Source: Candidatus Cloacimonadota bacterium (GTDB lineage: Bacteria > Cloacimonadota > Cloacimonadia > Cloacimonadales > Cloacimonadaceae). From it: 36,609 bases of DNA. The stretch spans positions 1 to 36,609 of the forward strand of contig JAQVIX010000017.1 in the NCBI GenBank assembly GCA_028695495.1. Reading direction: 5' to 3'. The notes under the pieces are model-generated. The model searched no databases, was not told the DNA's origin, and worked only from the letters and a program-made list of their open reading frames with translations. A program made the translations under genes and the position numbers. Below are positions 10,301 through 17,882 of the stretch, piece by piece; within the stretch, counting starts at the first letter, position 1, and each line of letters opens with the position of its first letter.

Positions 10301-10384
10301 CTCTTCCAGTATTTCATACAAAGCCTCTTTTTGCCGCTGGATAAGGCGTTTTACCCGCTCAATATAAATCTTTTCGTTTTGCAT
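7343..10384 (-). CDS. GH38 alpha-mannosidase
   Basis: A 1013-residue family 38 glycoside hydrolase of full bacterial length, without signal peptide. It hydrolyses alpha-mannosidic bonds with retention using a zinc ion. The N-terminal region (about 1-225) is accessory. The catalytic domain begins at GHAHLDLAWLWP, with zinc ligands His236 and Asp238, and has the nucleophile Asp348 in LWLPDCFGFSA. The later QFHDILPGSSI segment supplies the fourth zinc ligand, and a GH38 C-terminal beta-sandwich region follows. It starts right behind the MalG-like permease gene, whose stop is adjacent, and overlaps the GH20 gene. Trimming alpha-1,3/1,6 mannose from imported N-glycan fragments fits the neighbours. 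Other alpha-mannosides remain possible. Confidence 0.93.
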   Translation of the reverse strand: MQNEKIYIERVKRLIQRQKEALYEILEELETEYIKADEPIAYSELANAQWQKIAPKEVWNKVWGSAWFRVKGSLSKGYPAAEQGLYFDCEGEACVMKEGTPYQGLTPKVDWYHNAAKHYVPLTPWADENGDFCLYIEGAANDLFGAGKEEYRLAISSLCRFDEERYQFALDLELLLDLANALPEKTTRRERILYGLNEICNIYAADYQTAQRIAKKLLASPANASALKAYSVGHAHLDLAWLWPIRESRRKGGRSFANALRLLELYPDYIFGASQAQLYQWIKGDYPELYEELKEAVKEGRWEVQGASWTEFDTNVPSGESIIRQFMYGKRFFKEEFGIEPNYLWLPDCFGFSANLPQLLKGCGVDFFITQKLSWNETNVFDKHLFNWEGIDGSRVKAHQLPTNDYNFANSPSQFIATETRFTQAAVAEGYLNLYGIGDGGGGPTRNHIEYGLRQKDLEGSHRFIFSKAERFFAEYAQQDMSELPVQYGEMYLELHRGTYTTQGKMKRDNYDSEGLLTAAEWIAALSGLAKGKLEYPDELRPIWQDTLLLQFHDILPGSSITKVYEDSRQMCEKNHKLLKDFIAHRLNLQEEEGCYTVLNPYPVDLNQWHSFPLKYKDSAAVLGDIQIERYRYTEDEMQILLYMPPFGVGQLYFDPEEEPYLAACERLPITEEGILIENDEIQILVNHRGGIESIVRYGYEYLSEESNRLLLWEDEPNNWGAWDINHFYRETVPQEVKGARLLEAYRMWDYCLVKQELFIGNSRIIQKIELMPEYEHILISHEVDWQEHHQMLRVGFSSQIHCQDVTCGVQMGSVKRSARFKNAWEAARFDFPAQGFVAQSEAGRTCAVLSGAKYGWSAQENTIELALLRSPADVDPTADIGTHHYSYGFYFDELNIDEAPLNHYAKGIDRELLIYEGKSELADMDIPLYFEHLQLNSIKPAEDGKGVIVRLYEPLGRHVMERVYPFEELKSVCKCNHLEEPLQLLNIEEAFMVKPFEIITLRMEFEHDTLSG

Positions 10385-12253
10385 TTATTTCTCCATGGGA
10401 ACCACAATCCCTTTAATAATAATATTTTGAAAGAAGATGAAGACAAGCAGGGTGGGAATGGCGGCGATTACCAAAGCGGCATAGCCCACCGGTGCGCTGG
10501 AGCGCTGCATTAGCTCGTAAATATGCACCATCAAAGTCCACATCGATTGATCCTGACACACAAGGAAGGCAAAGAGGAAATTGCGATAGGCGGCGTTGAA
10601 GGCACCCAAGGCAATCACTGCCAGGATGGGTTTGCTAAGATACAGGGTAAATTGCCAAAAGAGGCGGAATTCCCCCGCTCCGTCCAGCCGGGCGCTTTCG
10701 TATAGCTCGCGCGGCAGGCTATCGAAAAAGCCTTTGAGCAGGAATATAAAGTAGCCATCCGCCGCAGCGGGTAAGACCAATGCCCAAAAGGTATTTAGTA
10801 GATTCAAGCGCTTCAGCATCAGGAAGTTTGGAATACCCATCACCATGCCCGGAAACGCCATGGTAAGCATAAAGAGCATGATGATTTGGTAGGTAAAATT
10901 CGGCTTGAAGCGGCTAAGCGCATAAGCAGCAAGAGGGTTTACCGTAAGCGCAAAGAAGATGCTGAGTAGCAAGTAGATACCGGTATTGCGCAGGGAACGC
11001 GCATCTGCTAACATCTGATCCAACGCCATGGCGTAATTCCGCTTGATAAACTCCCATTTTATCGCCCCTTTGCGCTCTAAAAAGTAATGATAATCAAGCT
11101 CCGAAGCCGGGAAGCAGATCTGGCTATAGTCTTTGTAGCTCGTGCCCCAATCTTGGTTCAATTCGTGAATATCCAGATACTTTTCGCTGCACCAGTCCCG
11201 AAAATCCTCGGCGATATTTACGATTTTGAGCTGATTTGGTGCCGCCACGCTCTGCAAAAAGAGGCTGAGGTCTTCGATTACCGCCCCGCCTATCTCCTCC
11301 GGTATTATTAAATCCGCAAAGCTATCAAACTCGCTCTGCCAGGCGGTATTTAACATGTTGATATTACCGTATTTATCCATGAGCTGGGCTTTAAAACTCT
11401 CGATTGCCCCCGGCATTAGCTCCAGATGGTAGATATTCAGCACCTCACGCGCATAGTGCAGCCAATACTCCGCCAGGGGGTGCTGCGCACCGGGATATTC
11501 CTGCGGCAGGCGGATCTCGTTCCAACTATTATAATCCGTTCCCATCGCAGCGTTTAGTGCTTCCAATTTGCCGGCAAAAGGAGGAATCAATTCCGCATTT
11601 ACAAAAGTGCCTTCGGGATTGATATAATAGCGCATCCAAAAGGGGCTATCCTCTTTAAACTCCCGAAAGCGCCCCAAATAGCCCTCGCCGGAGCTTACAT
11701 AATTGCGGCGCAGGATTTCCTTTTCCTCCACCATAATCTCTTCCCAAAAGCGTGCTCCGGTATTGTAGCGTCGGTTAAATTCCACCAAATCGCCACCCGT
11801 TTCCTTGCGCAGCTGTTTGCGATAAATGCGCTGCGCCAATGGGTACACCCCGCGCCCGTAATGCTCTGCCAAATAGTAGTGATAAACCCCGTATTTGGCG
11901 GAGTTTTGCCGGATAAAGGCTTCCCAATATTCTACAATGCGCGGGTGGTAGCTATCCGGCAGTTCCACCTCGCGAAAGCTAATCCAGTTTCCGGGATAGT
12001 TATCCATCAGGCGGCTGCTTTCTTCGTTGTATCTGCTTTCTATATATTTCTGATACAAGGCTTTGTCGTTATACAGATACGCCGGAATAAGCTCCATTCT
12101 GTGGCTATCCACCCCGCTTTTTACCGAAGAGGAGAGCATAAGCAAAAAGGGATAGACCATGGTGATGGCGCCCAGGAAAAGCACGAGATGGATGAGTACG
12201 TCCAAGATGCGATATTTCAGGCCTTTACGCCCCACATTTCCAATAATCGGCAT
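10385..12253 (-). CDS. MalG-like sugar ABC permease with a large repeat-bearing insertion
   Basis: A 622-residue membrane protein, more than twice the usual ~280 residues of carbohydrate ABC permeases. Transmembrane helix 1 is at about 16-42. About 360 hydrophilic residues (45-405) follow, then the remaining transmembrane helices (about 420-620). The conserved cytoplasmic EAA loop reads ELYESARLDGAG (515-527), the contact point for the ATPase. By the positive-inside rule the insertion faces the periplasm. It holds five copies of a motif like LNxxWGTxYxSWxEIxLP. GGGAGGA precedes the ATG, one base beyond the upstream stop. It pairs with the binding-protein/MalF fusion. E. coli MalF has a smaller periplasmic loop that contacts the binding protein; a similar role here is inference. 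Confidence 0.88.
   Translation of the reverse strand: MPIIGNVGRKGLKYRILDVLIHLVLFLGAITMVYPFLLMLSSSVKSGVDSHRMELIPAYLYNDKALYQKYIESRYNEESSRLMDNYPGNWISFREVELPDSYHPRIVEYWEAFIRQNSAKYGVYHYYLAEHYGRGVYPLAQRIYRKQLRKETGGDLVEFNRRYNTGARFWEEIMVEEKEILRRNYVSSGEGYLGRFREFKEDSPFWMRYYINPEGTFVNAELIPPFAGKLEALNAAMGTDYNSWNEIRLPQEYPGAQHPLAEYWLHYAREVLNIYHLELMPGAIESFKAQLMDKYGNINMLNTAWQSEFDSFADLIIPEEIGGAVIEDLSLFLQSVAAPNQLKIVNIAEDFRDWCSEKYLDIHELNQDWGTSYKDYSQICFPASELDYHYFLERKGAIKWEFIKRNYAMALDQMLADARSLRNTGIYLLLSIFFALTVNPLAAYALSRFKPNFTYQIIMLFMLTMAFPGMVMGIPNFLMLKRLNLLNTFWALVLPAAADGYFIFLLKGFFDSLPRELYESARLDGAGEFRLFWQFTLYLSKPILAVIALGAFNAAYRNFLFAFLVCQDQSMWTLMVHIYELMQRSSAPVGYAALVIAAIPTLLVFIFFQNIIIKGIVVPMEK
11102..12010 (-). repeat. 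Five degenerate repeats in the permease insertion
   Basis: Five copies of a ~20-residue motif begin at residues 82, 159, 233, 301 and 365, so they are spaced 77, 74, 68 and 64 residues apart. The clearest are LNAAMGTDYNSWNEIRLP, LNTAWQSEFDSFADLIIP and LNQDWGTSYKDYSQICFP. The first two (LMDNYPGNWISFREVELP and FNRRYNTGARFWEEIMVE) are more diverged. The repeats are at protein level; no close DNA identity was noticed. Confidence 0.7.
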
Positions 12254-12254
12254 C

Positions 12255-14699
12255 TTAATCCTCCCTCACGCTCTTGAATTCCATACGGCTGATGTATTTG
12301 ATTTGCAACACCGTAAAGCCCATTAGGAAAAGGCTTAACAGCCACGCCATGGTGGTAGCCAGCCCAAAGTTTAAGTACAAATACGCCTTTTCAAAGATCA
12401 TCAAATCCGCCACCCGCGTGGCTTCATTTGGTCCGCCAAAGGTCATAATCAGGATAAAGTCGCTGGATTGCGCTGCCACGATGAAGGCGGCGATAAGTTG
12501 CACAATAATCAAGCCCTTCAAACTGGGCAATACCACGTGGCGTATCTTGCCCAAAAAGCCCGCACCATCCAGCTCTGCCGCTTCGTAAAGTTCATTTGGT
12601 ATCACCTTTAGCGCGGCTAAATAGATGAGGCTGCCGGGACCCAAACCCGCCCAAACCGCCGGTAATACCACGCAGAGCATAGCGAGCTTTTCGTCCTGAA
12701 TCCAGAGGCTTTTGCCCATGCCAAAAAAGGCGAGAATCTGGTTCAAGGCGCCGCTATCGCTGGGGTTATAGAGTAGTTTCCAGAGGTAAATAACGATTAC
12801 GCCACTAATTACCGCCGGCAGGTAGTAGAGCACGCGATAGAGCATTTTGCCGCGGGATACTTCTTGCAGCAGGATGGCGAGGACGATGGGGCTAAAGAAG
12901 CCCAAACCCAGGCTGAGCGCCATATAATACAGGGTGCGCAGTACCGATGCCCACCAGGAGGCGTCGTAGATCAATTCCGCCAGGTTTTTAAGCCCGATAA
13001 AGGGGCTATGCCCTATTAAATGAAAATCTTGCACCGCCATTATACTGCCGCTAATCAAAGGCACATATTTCCACATAAAGATGCTGATTACCGCTGGTGC
13101 TAAAAGCAGCACTACCCAGCTTCGGGCAGAGCCGCTTAATCGCCGCGGCACCCTGAGCTGCGGGCTGAGGATGCGGAATACCCGCCAGATGCTAAAACCA
13201 AAAACAAAGAGGATGAGTGCGGCAAATACTGCGGCAACGCGCTCTCGTTTTAGCTCTTCTTCATGCGTAAGAGTGCCGATCATCTCCATATTTGTGCGTT
13301 CCTGCGCCTGGCTTAATACCCGCATTATGATGGCTTTACGCTCCGCTGGATCGCTGGGCAATTTACCGGCATTTTGCAGCCCGATCAATTGCTCCAGAGG
13401 GTAGGTCATATACTCATAAATCTTTTGGCAATTATCTCCATAAGGCTCCGGCTTGCCCTCGCACATGGCGGTTTCAAAGGTTTCCAGCCAACCCACAGGC
13501 GCGTATTTCAGGTAATCTTCATAACCGTAGCGCTTGAGAAATACGGGATTTTGCATGCGCCCATAACCGCTTTCGATCATCACTTTCAGGCGAATCTGCC
13601 GCGCTTCTTCGCTATCATAAAACCTGATGTATTCCCAGGCTGCCTGCCTTACCTCTGTGGGATCGCGATCCGGCAAACCGCCATTGTTGCTAATTCCCGC
13701 TCCTGAAAAGATGCCCATCATACGCGAATTGATTTCGCTGCCGCCGCGTCCGGAAGGTCCCGCCGGAGAGGGTGCAAAGCCATAGAGATTCGGGTCGTAG
13801 CGTCCACCCATATTTTGCTGCGAGAGATAGTCGTTTCGCATGCCGATCTTGCCATCGCTCCACATCTGCCCCCAATCCCCATCCCGCATGGCATAGCCAC
13901 GCTGTTTCTTACCTTTGGCGTCCGTCCATTCTTCGCTTGCCATTTTCAGGTAAAAATCCATCGCTTCATAACCCGCTTCGCTGGCAAAAGTGGCTTCCCA
14001 ACGGTCTTTTTCGGCGTTATATACTACTGCATCGCCCCCTGCTGCCCAAAGCAGCGGCAGCCAATCGTAAGCAGATTGCGTGCCGATGGCAAACATCGTG
14101 CCAAATACCCCCGCTTCGGGATCGGTAAGCTTATGCGCATAATCTTTGAATTCCTCCCAATTCGCCGGCGGCGCATTCGCATCCAGCCCCACCTTGCGAA
14201 AGAGATCCTTGCGATACATCAGCACCCGCACCAGGGTTTCATAAGGCAGCGCCCAGATTTTCTCTTCTTTATCACCCTTTTTCTTGCGTTTAATTACCTG
14301 CCATACGGGCTTTTCTACGCGTAAATCGAGTAATTCCGGCGGTTCCTGCGCGATGTATTCATCCAAAGGATAAAGCAGATTCTTTTGGATATAAGTATCA
14401 CTTTGACGGTAATTTACATATACTACATCCGGCGCCACTCCGCCCGCCATGGCAAGCAGCGGCCCTGAATCCATCTCCATGCCCTCGATGCGGATACCCG
14501 AAAAAGCACGCAATTCAATATGCGGATATTTTTCTTTAAATGCCTGCACCACCGCCAAATTGGCCTTGGAATACGCATCCGTATGCCGCGGGTCGGGCAA
14601 TTCAAATACCTTCAAAATTATCTTTCCCGGCGCCTTGGCAGCCATTAAAGCGCTCACAGATAGCAGGGTAAGAAGCAATACTATTCTCAATTTTCGCAT
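12255..14699 (-). CDS. Fusion of extracellular sugar-binding protein and MalF-like ABC permease
   Basis: An 814-residue protein joining two normally separate ABC-importer parts. Residues 1-21 are a signal peptide or signal anchor. Residues about 27-460 form a family-1 solute-binding protein (KYPHIELRAFSG, APDVVYVNY, LPYETLVRVLMYRKDLF, GKIGMRNDY, AWEYIRFY). A transmembrane helix at about 488-510 leads to a MalF-like permease domain (about 525-814) with the EAA loop ELYEAAELDGAG. The binding domain should therefore be tethered on the periplasmic face. No separate binding protein and no ATPase gene is in the window, so an ATPase must come from elsewhere. This is the first gene of the operon. No Shine-Dalgarno sequence precedes its ATG, consistent with the leaderless promoter proposed here. 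Confidence 0.9.
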   Translation of the reverse strand: MRKLRIVLLLTLLSVSALMAAKAPGKIILKVFELPDPRHTDAYSKANLAVVQAFKEKYPHIELRAFSGIRIEGMEMDSGPLLAMAGGVAPDVVYVNYRQSDTYIQKNLLYPLDEYIAQEPPELLDLRVEKPVWQVIKRKKKGDKEEKIWALPYETLVRVLMYRKDLFRKVGLDANAPPANWEEFKDYAHKLTDPEAGVFGTMFAIGTQSAYDWLPLLWAAGGDAVVYNAEKDRWEATFASEAGYEAMDFYLKMASEEWTDAKGKKQRGYAMRDGDWGQMWSDGKIGMRNDYLSQQNMGGRYDPNLYGFAPSPAGPSGRGGSEINSRMMGIFSGAGISNNGGLPDRDPTEVRQAAWEYIRFYDSEEARQIRLKVMIESGYGRMQNPVFLKRYGYEDYLKYAPVGWLETFETAMCEGKPEPYGDNCQKIYEYMTYPLEQLIGLQNAGKLPSDPAERKAIIMRVLSQAQERTNMEMIGTLTHEEELKRERVAAVFAALILFVFGFSIWRVFRILSPQLRVPRRLSGSARSWVVLLLAPAVISIFMWKYVPLISGSIMAVQDFHLIGHSPFIGLKNLAELIYDASWWASVLRTLYYMALSLGLGFFSPIVLAILLQEVSRGKMLYRVLYYLPAVISGVIVIYLWKLLYNPSDSGALNQILAFFGMGKSLWIQDEKLAMLCVVLPAVWAGLGPGSLIYLAALKVIPNELYEAAELDGAGFLGKIRHVVLPSLKGLIIVQLIAAFIVAAQSSDFILIMTFGGPNEATRVADLMIFEKAYLYLNFGLATTMAWLLSLFLMGFTVLQIKYISRMEFKSVRED

Positions 14700-14705
14700 G
14701 ATAGC

Positions 14706-14734
14706 TATTTAGGGCAAAGCTACTTATCTGTCAA
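14706..14734 (-). promoter_or_regulatory. Predicted sigma-70-type promoter for the glycan operon, possibly leaderless
   Basis: On the minus strand there is a perfect -35 TTGACA (14734-14729), a 17-base spacer and a weaker -10 TAAATA (14711-14706). Six bases separate the -10 from the A of the first gene's ATG at 14699, so transcription would start at or next to the start codon. The absence of a ribosome-binding site fits. Confidence 0.55.
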
Positions 14735-15034
14735 GCGGCTTTTTTTTAGTTCTTGGTTCGTAGCTCTTAGTCCATGGTTCCGGTGCGAGCCAGAAGCAAA
14801 TGCTTTGATACAGCTTCGCCCCGTGGCTTAGGCACGCCACGCCTCACGCTGAGAGAAGCAGCAAGTAAATCAATTTGAAACACCGGTTCTCTCATAATAC
14901 CTATAGTGGACAAGCTGTGGACAAAATGAGAATTATTTTTAAGATTGACAAAAATAATCAGTTAAGCAAACTGGAATTGCTTATATAGAATGCATAATTT
15001 ATTGATAAACATGAATACTAATAGAGAGGTAAAA
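14735..15034. other. Non-coding region between the glycan operon and the restriction genes
   Basis: About 300 bases between divergent operons. I see no supported gene. It holds a T-run (about 14741-14748), degenerate repeats of a GTTCTTGGTTC-like word (about 14749-14782), a small GTGGC/GCCAC palindrome (14823-14840), and the repeats listed separately at 14906-14958. A weak promoter for the restriction gene may lie at TTAAGC (14962) plus TATAGA (14984). Confidence 0.6.
14906..14958. promoter_or_regulatory. Direct repeat and inverted repeat upstream of the restriction gene
   Basis: GTGGACAA occurs twice, at 14906-14913 and 14917-14924, exactly 11 bases apart (one helical turn). Just downstream, ATTATTTTT (14932-14940) and AAAAATAAT (14950-14958) form a perfect 9-bp inverted repeat around a TTGACA. 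The arrangement looks like operator DNA. The direct repeats also resemble reversed DnaA boxes (TTGTCCACA). Function is not established. Confidence 0.4.
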
Positions 15035-16129
15035 ATGAGCTATCTGAACGAGATCAACAAACTAATTGAACAAATACCCAAAGCCCTGATAGATTTTGAA
15101 GCGCCCAGAAAGATGGTGCGTACTCCCACGCAAGCGGCATCCAATTTTATTACCAATAAGGAACAGGGAGATTGGGCAGAAAAGATCATTTTTACTGCGA
15201 TAAATGAAAGTTCAGAGCATTATGTTGCCATAAAGTACGGAAAATCTGACGATATAGTAGCAGGCGAAGAAGGGTTTTCAGAATTTTTTGAAAGTTTCCA
15301 GGCTGAATTGGACAGCATCGGGAAAAGACCCGACATTTTACTTTTCAATAAATGTGATTATGACAGCAGCTTAGGTACCGATATTAGCTTGCTCCCCGAG
15401 TCAGAAATACACGATTATGTGAAAAAGGCAGTGGCTGGCATTGAAATCCGCTCCAGCGCCTTTTTGGTTAATAAATATGACGAATACATGAACGCAACCC
15501 TTGAGCACAACACCAAAGCAGCGCTGGCATTAAAAGAGCAGATTTTACGGGATTACCAAGACTTATTATCGCATAAAAACAGGAAAAGATATATAAGCAT
15601 CTTAGAGAATATCACGCCTGAAACGATTGGTGCCATTTCATTTAATGTGCCAGGTTGGGGAGCTTCAGATCGATTGATTGAACTGAATAATCAATTAAAA
15701 AAATTAAAGAAGCACCTGCAAAACATCAAACGACGAAACTACCTGAGCATTACCCCGAAAGTAGAGGATTTACTGGTAGTGCATAAATGGATTCAAAACT
15801 ATCAGATTCCGCACTATTATTTCCAGATTTTTTTCGACAAAGCTTATGCCATTTCCTTCAAAGAAATCCTTAGCATCCTTTCCAAACCGGACAATGAACC
15901 CAGCATTTACTCTATCGAAGGAGATGTAGCAAACCAGCACAAGAAAACCATCAAAATCAGGGTAGATAGCGCCAAAACCATCGCTCAAAGAATTGATGAA
16001 CCCATTCATCATAGCAAAAGAAAGGAATTAGCACGGGGACAATTGTTGTACTACGTGAGTTTTGATAACGGCTCTGCTTATCTGGATATAGAAACTTTAA
16101 AAAGCGCTTTGGAACTGGACAAGTGGTAA
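15035..16129 (+). CDS. AccI-family type II restriction endonuclease
   Basis: A predicted 364-residue cytoplasmic protein that I recognise as the AccI-type restriction enzyme family, whose prototype cuts GTMKAC. The early segment TPTQAASNFITNKEQGDWAE and the central EIRSSAFLVNKYDEY are the basis of the call. RPDILLF (about 100-107) with GIEIRSSAF (about 135-143) can be read as a diverged PD-(D/E)xK nuclease core. Length matches the family. An in-frame ATG exists at 14990, but the ATG at 15035 has an AGAGAGG site 5-6 bases upstream and is chosen. The gene overlaps the methyltransferase gene by 7 bases. Both are visibly richer in A+T than the genes on either side, consistent with horizontal acquisition. 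Recognition site is inferred by family only. Confidence 0.75.
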   Translation: MSYLNEINKLIEQIPKALIDFEAPRKMVRTPTQAASNFITNKEQGDWAEKIIFTAINESSEHYVAIKYGKSDDIVAGEEGFSEFFESFQAELDSIGKRPDILLFNKCDYDSSLGTDISLLPESEIHDYVKKAVAGIEIRSSAFLVNKYDEYMNATLEHNTKAALALKEQILRDYQDLLSHKNRKRYISILENITPETIGAISFNVPGWGASDRLIELNNQLKKLKKHLQNIKRRNYLSITPKVEDLLVVHKWIQNYQIPHYYFQIFFDKAYAISFKEILSILSKPDNEPSIYSIEGDVANQHKKTIKIRVDSAKTIAQRIDEPIHHSKRKELARGQLLYYVSFDNGSAYLDIETLKSALELDKW

Positions 16130-17727
16130 ACTATCGCATTGGCATATTGGGTAAACTGGCTGAGGCAGAATACCTTAAACGGCAATGTGAATTGCATCGT
16201 AAGAAGTTTGCCCAGGTTTTTACGCCTTACGAGATTGCCAGCTTCATGCTGGATTGGGTCTTACAAAAAGAACCTGCCAATATGCTTGAACCAGCCTTTG
16301 GCTTGGGCGCCTTTTCGAGAGTGTGCATAGAAGAATATCAAAAAACACCTGAAATAACAGGTTGTGAGCTGGATCCGGAAATACATAAAATAGCCGAAGA
16401 ATTATTCCAACCCTTTACCAATGTAAAGATTGATAATGCAGATTACATCTTTCACGATTGGGACACAAAATATGACGCCATCGTATGCAACCCACCATAT
16501 CTAAAGTTTCACGATTATGATAACAAACAGGTATTAGGTGAAATCGAACGTCGTACCGGATATAAGTTTGGGCTTAGCTCAAACCTCTACACCATGTTTA
16601 TAATCAAAGCGATATACCAATTATCAAATGGAGGCAGGGCAAGCTTTATCGTTCCCACGGAGTTTTTGAATTCAAATTACGGCGTGGCTATCAAAAGGTT
16701 TTTACTGGATACCAAGGTGCTAAGATATATATTTGTAGTAGATTACAATGCCTTGGCATTTTCTAAAGTTTTAACCACTTCCAGTATTCTTCTTTTGCAA
16801 AATGATGCAAGCGCAGAATCGGTATTTATCACCAAGATCACAGACGCTAATCAGTTGAAAGACTACAAAGGCTTTATTTCCACCGCACAAAATACCGGAA
16901 CTAAAAGCTTTCACAATTTTAGGAACCTGAATCCCAAGGACAAATGGTCGATTTATTACAATCCTGCGAATGCCCAAAAGCTCTCCCGCCTGCTGCCTTT
17001 TAGCCAATTTGCCCAAGTAAAAAGAGGGATTGCAACGGGTGATAACGATTATTTTACTTTTAGTGCCAGCAAAGCTCTGGAACACAATATTCCGCAAGCA
17101 TGTTTATTGCCCTGTATTAGCAAAGCGATACATGCCCCTCACAAAATATTTACAGCGAGTGATTTTGAGGAATTAAAAAGAAAAGAAAAGCGGGTCTTTT
17201 TGTTTGATGGGAACCAACTTTGTGCAGATGCGGTAGCGGAATACCTGACGCTGGGAATAGCGCAGGGAGTAAACCAGAAATACCTTACCTCAAAACGCAA
17301 ACCCTGGTATAAATTGGAAAACCGCCCCCCCTCTGATTTGTGGATAGGCGTATTTAATCGCAATAGCCCCCGCTTTATTCTGAACGAAGCAAAAGTAAGG
17401 AATCTTACAGCCTACCACAGCGTTTATCTAAATAACCTTGATGAAACGAGCAGGCTGCTTTTTATTGCCTATCTATTATCGGATGCCGCTATTCATCTCT
17501 TGGAAAAGAACAACAGAGAATATGGCAATGGTTTAAAAAAGCTTGAACCAAACGATATAAACCACTCCCTAGTATTAGATGTAAATAGCATAACAAAAAA
17601 TAGCAAAGAGCTCGTGCTAAACTACATAAAACGATACATTAAGGGGGCTCAAAAGGCTGAAGCAGATGCTGAACTTTTACAAAAAATATCAGAGGTATTT
17701 TTTAACGAATTTGAGATGGATAGTTGA
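16123..17727 (+). CDS. N6-adenine DNA methyltransferase, partner of the AccI-type nuclease
   Basis: A 534-residue class I DNA methyltransferase that would protect the host's own sites from the overlapping endonuclease. AdoMet-binding motif I is LEPAFGLGAFS (about 47-57). Catalytic motif IV is NPPY (about 124-127), typical of N6-adenine enzymes, with YDAIVC just before it. The C-terminal half carries an Eco57I/TaqI-like specificity region (QVKRGIATGDNDYFTF, LLPCISKAIHAP). The length suits an AccI-type partner. It starts with GTG at 16123, seven bases before the nuclease gene stops; no better-placed ATG lies nearby. Self-methylation of adenine is known for the family; the exact site here is inference. 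Confidence 0.88.
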   Translation: MVNYRIGILGKLAEAEYLKRQCELHRKKFAQVFTPYEIASFMLDWVLQKEPANMLEPAFGLGAFSRVCIEEYQKTPEITGCELDPEIHKIAEELFQPFTNVKIDNADYIFHDWDTKYDAIVCNPPYLKFHDYDNKQVLGEIERRTGYKFGLSSNLYTMFIIKAIYQLSNGGRASFIVPTEFLNSNYGVAIKRFLLDTKVLRYIFVVDYNALAFSKVLTTSSILLLQNDASAESVFITKITDANQLKDYKGFISTAQNTGTKSFHNFRNLNPKDKWSIYYNPANAQKLSRLLPFSQFAQVKRGIATGDNDYFTFSASKALEHNIPQACLLPCISKAIHAPHKIFTASDFEELKRKEKRVFLFDGNQLCADAVAEYLTLGIAQGVNQKYLTSKRKPWYKLENRPPSDLWIGVFNRNSPRFILNEAKVRNLTAYHSVYLNNLDETSRLLFIAYLLSDAAIHLLEKNNREYGNGLKKLEPNDINHSLVLDVNSITKNSKELVLNYIKRYIKGAQKAEADAELLQKISEVFFNEFEMDS

Positions 17728-17882
17728 TTTGAATATCGCGATCAACGAATAGCTACATGATTGTTCCGATAAAAAAGGGCGCTTGTTCAGACGTGGTGGG
17801 TAAGAAAAAATATCCTTAAGCCAAAGCGGGTAAAAAATCGAAGCACTTAGAAAGCTAAGTTTCAAATTAACAAAGGCTGAAG

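Noticed and set aside
9752-10513. A 253-codon plus-strand open frame antisense to the mannosidase and permease genes
   Set aside because: It crosses the junction of two well-supported minus-strand genes, matches no family I recognise, and has no ribosome-binding context of note.
14945-14950. TTGACA as -35 of the restriction gene promoter
   Set aside because: No -10-like hexamer lies 16-19 bases downstream; it more likely belongs to the inverted repeat spacer.
14990-15034. Upstream ATG at 14990 as start of the restriction enzyme
   Set aside because: It lacks a ribosome-binding site, while the ATG at 15035 has AGAGAGG at good spacing and fits the family start.
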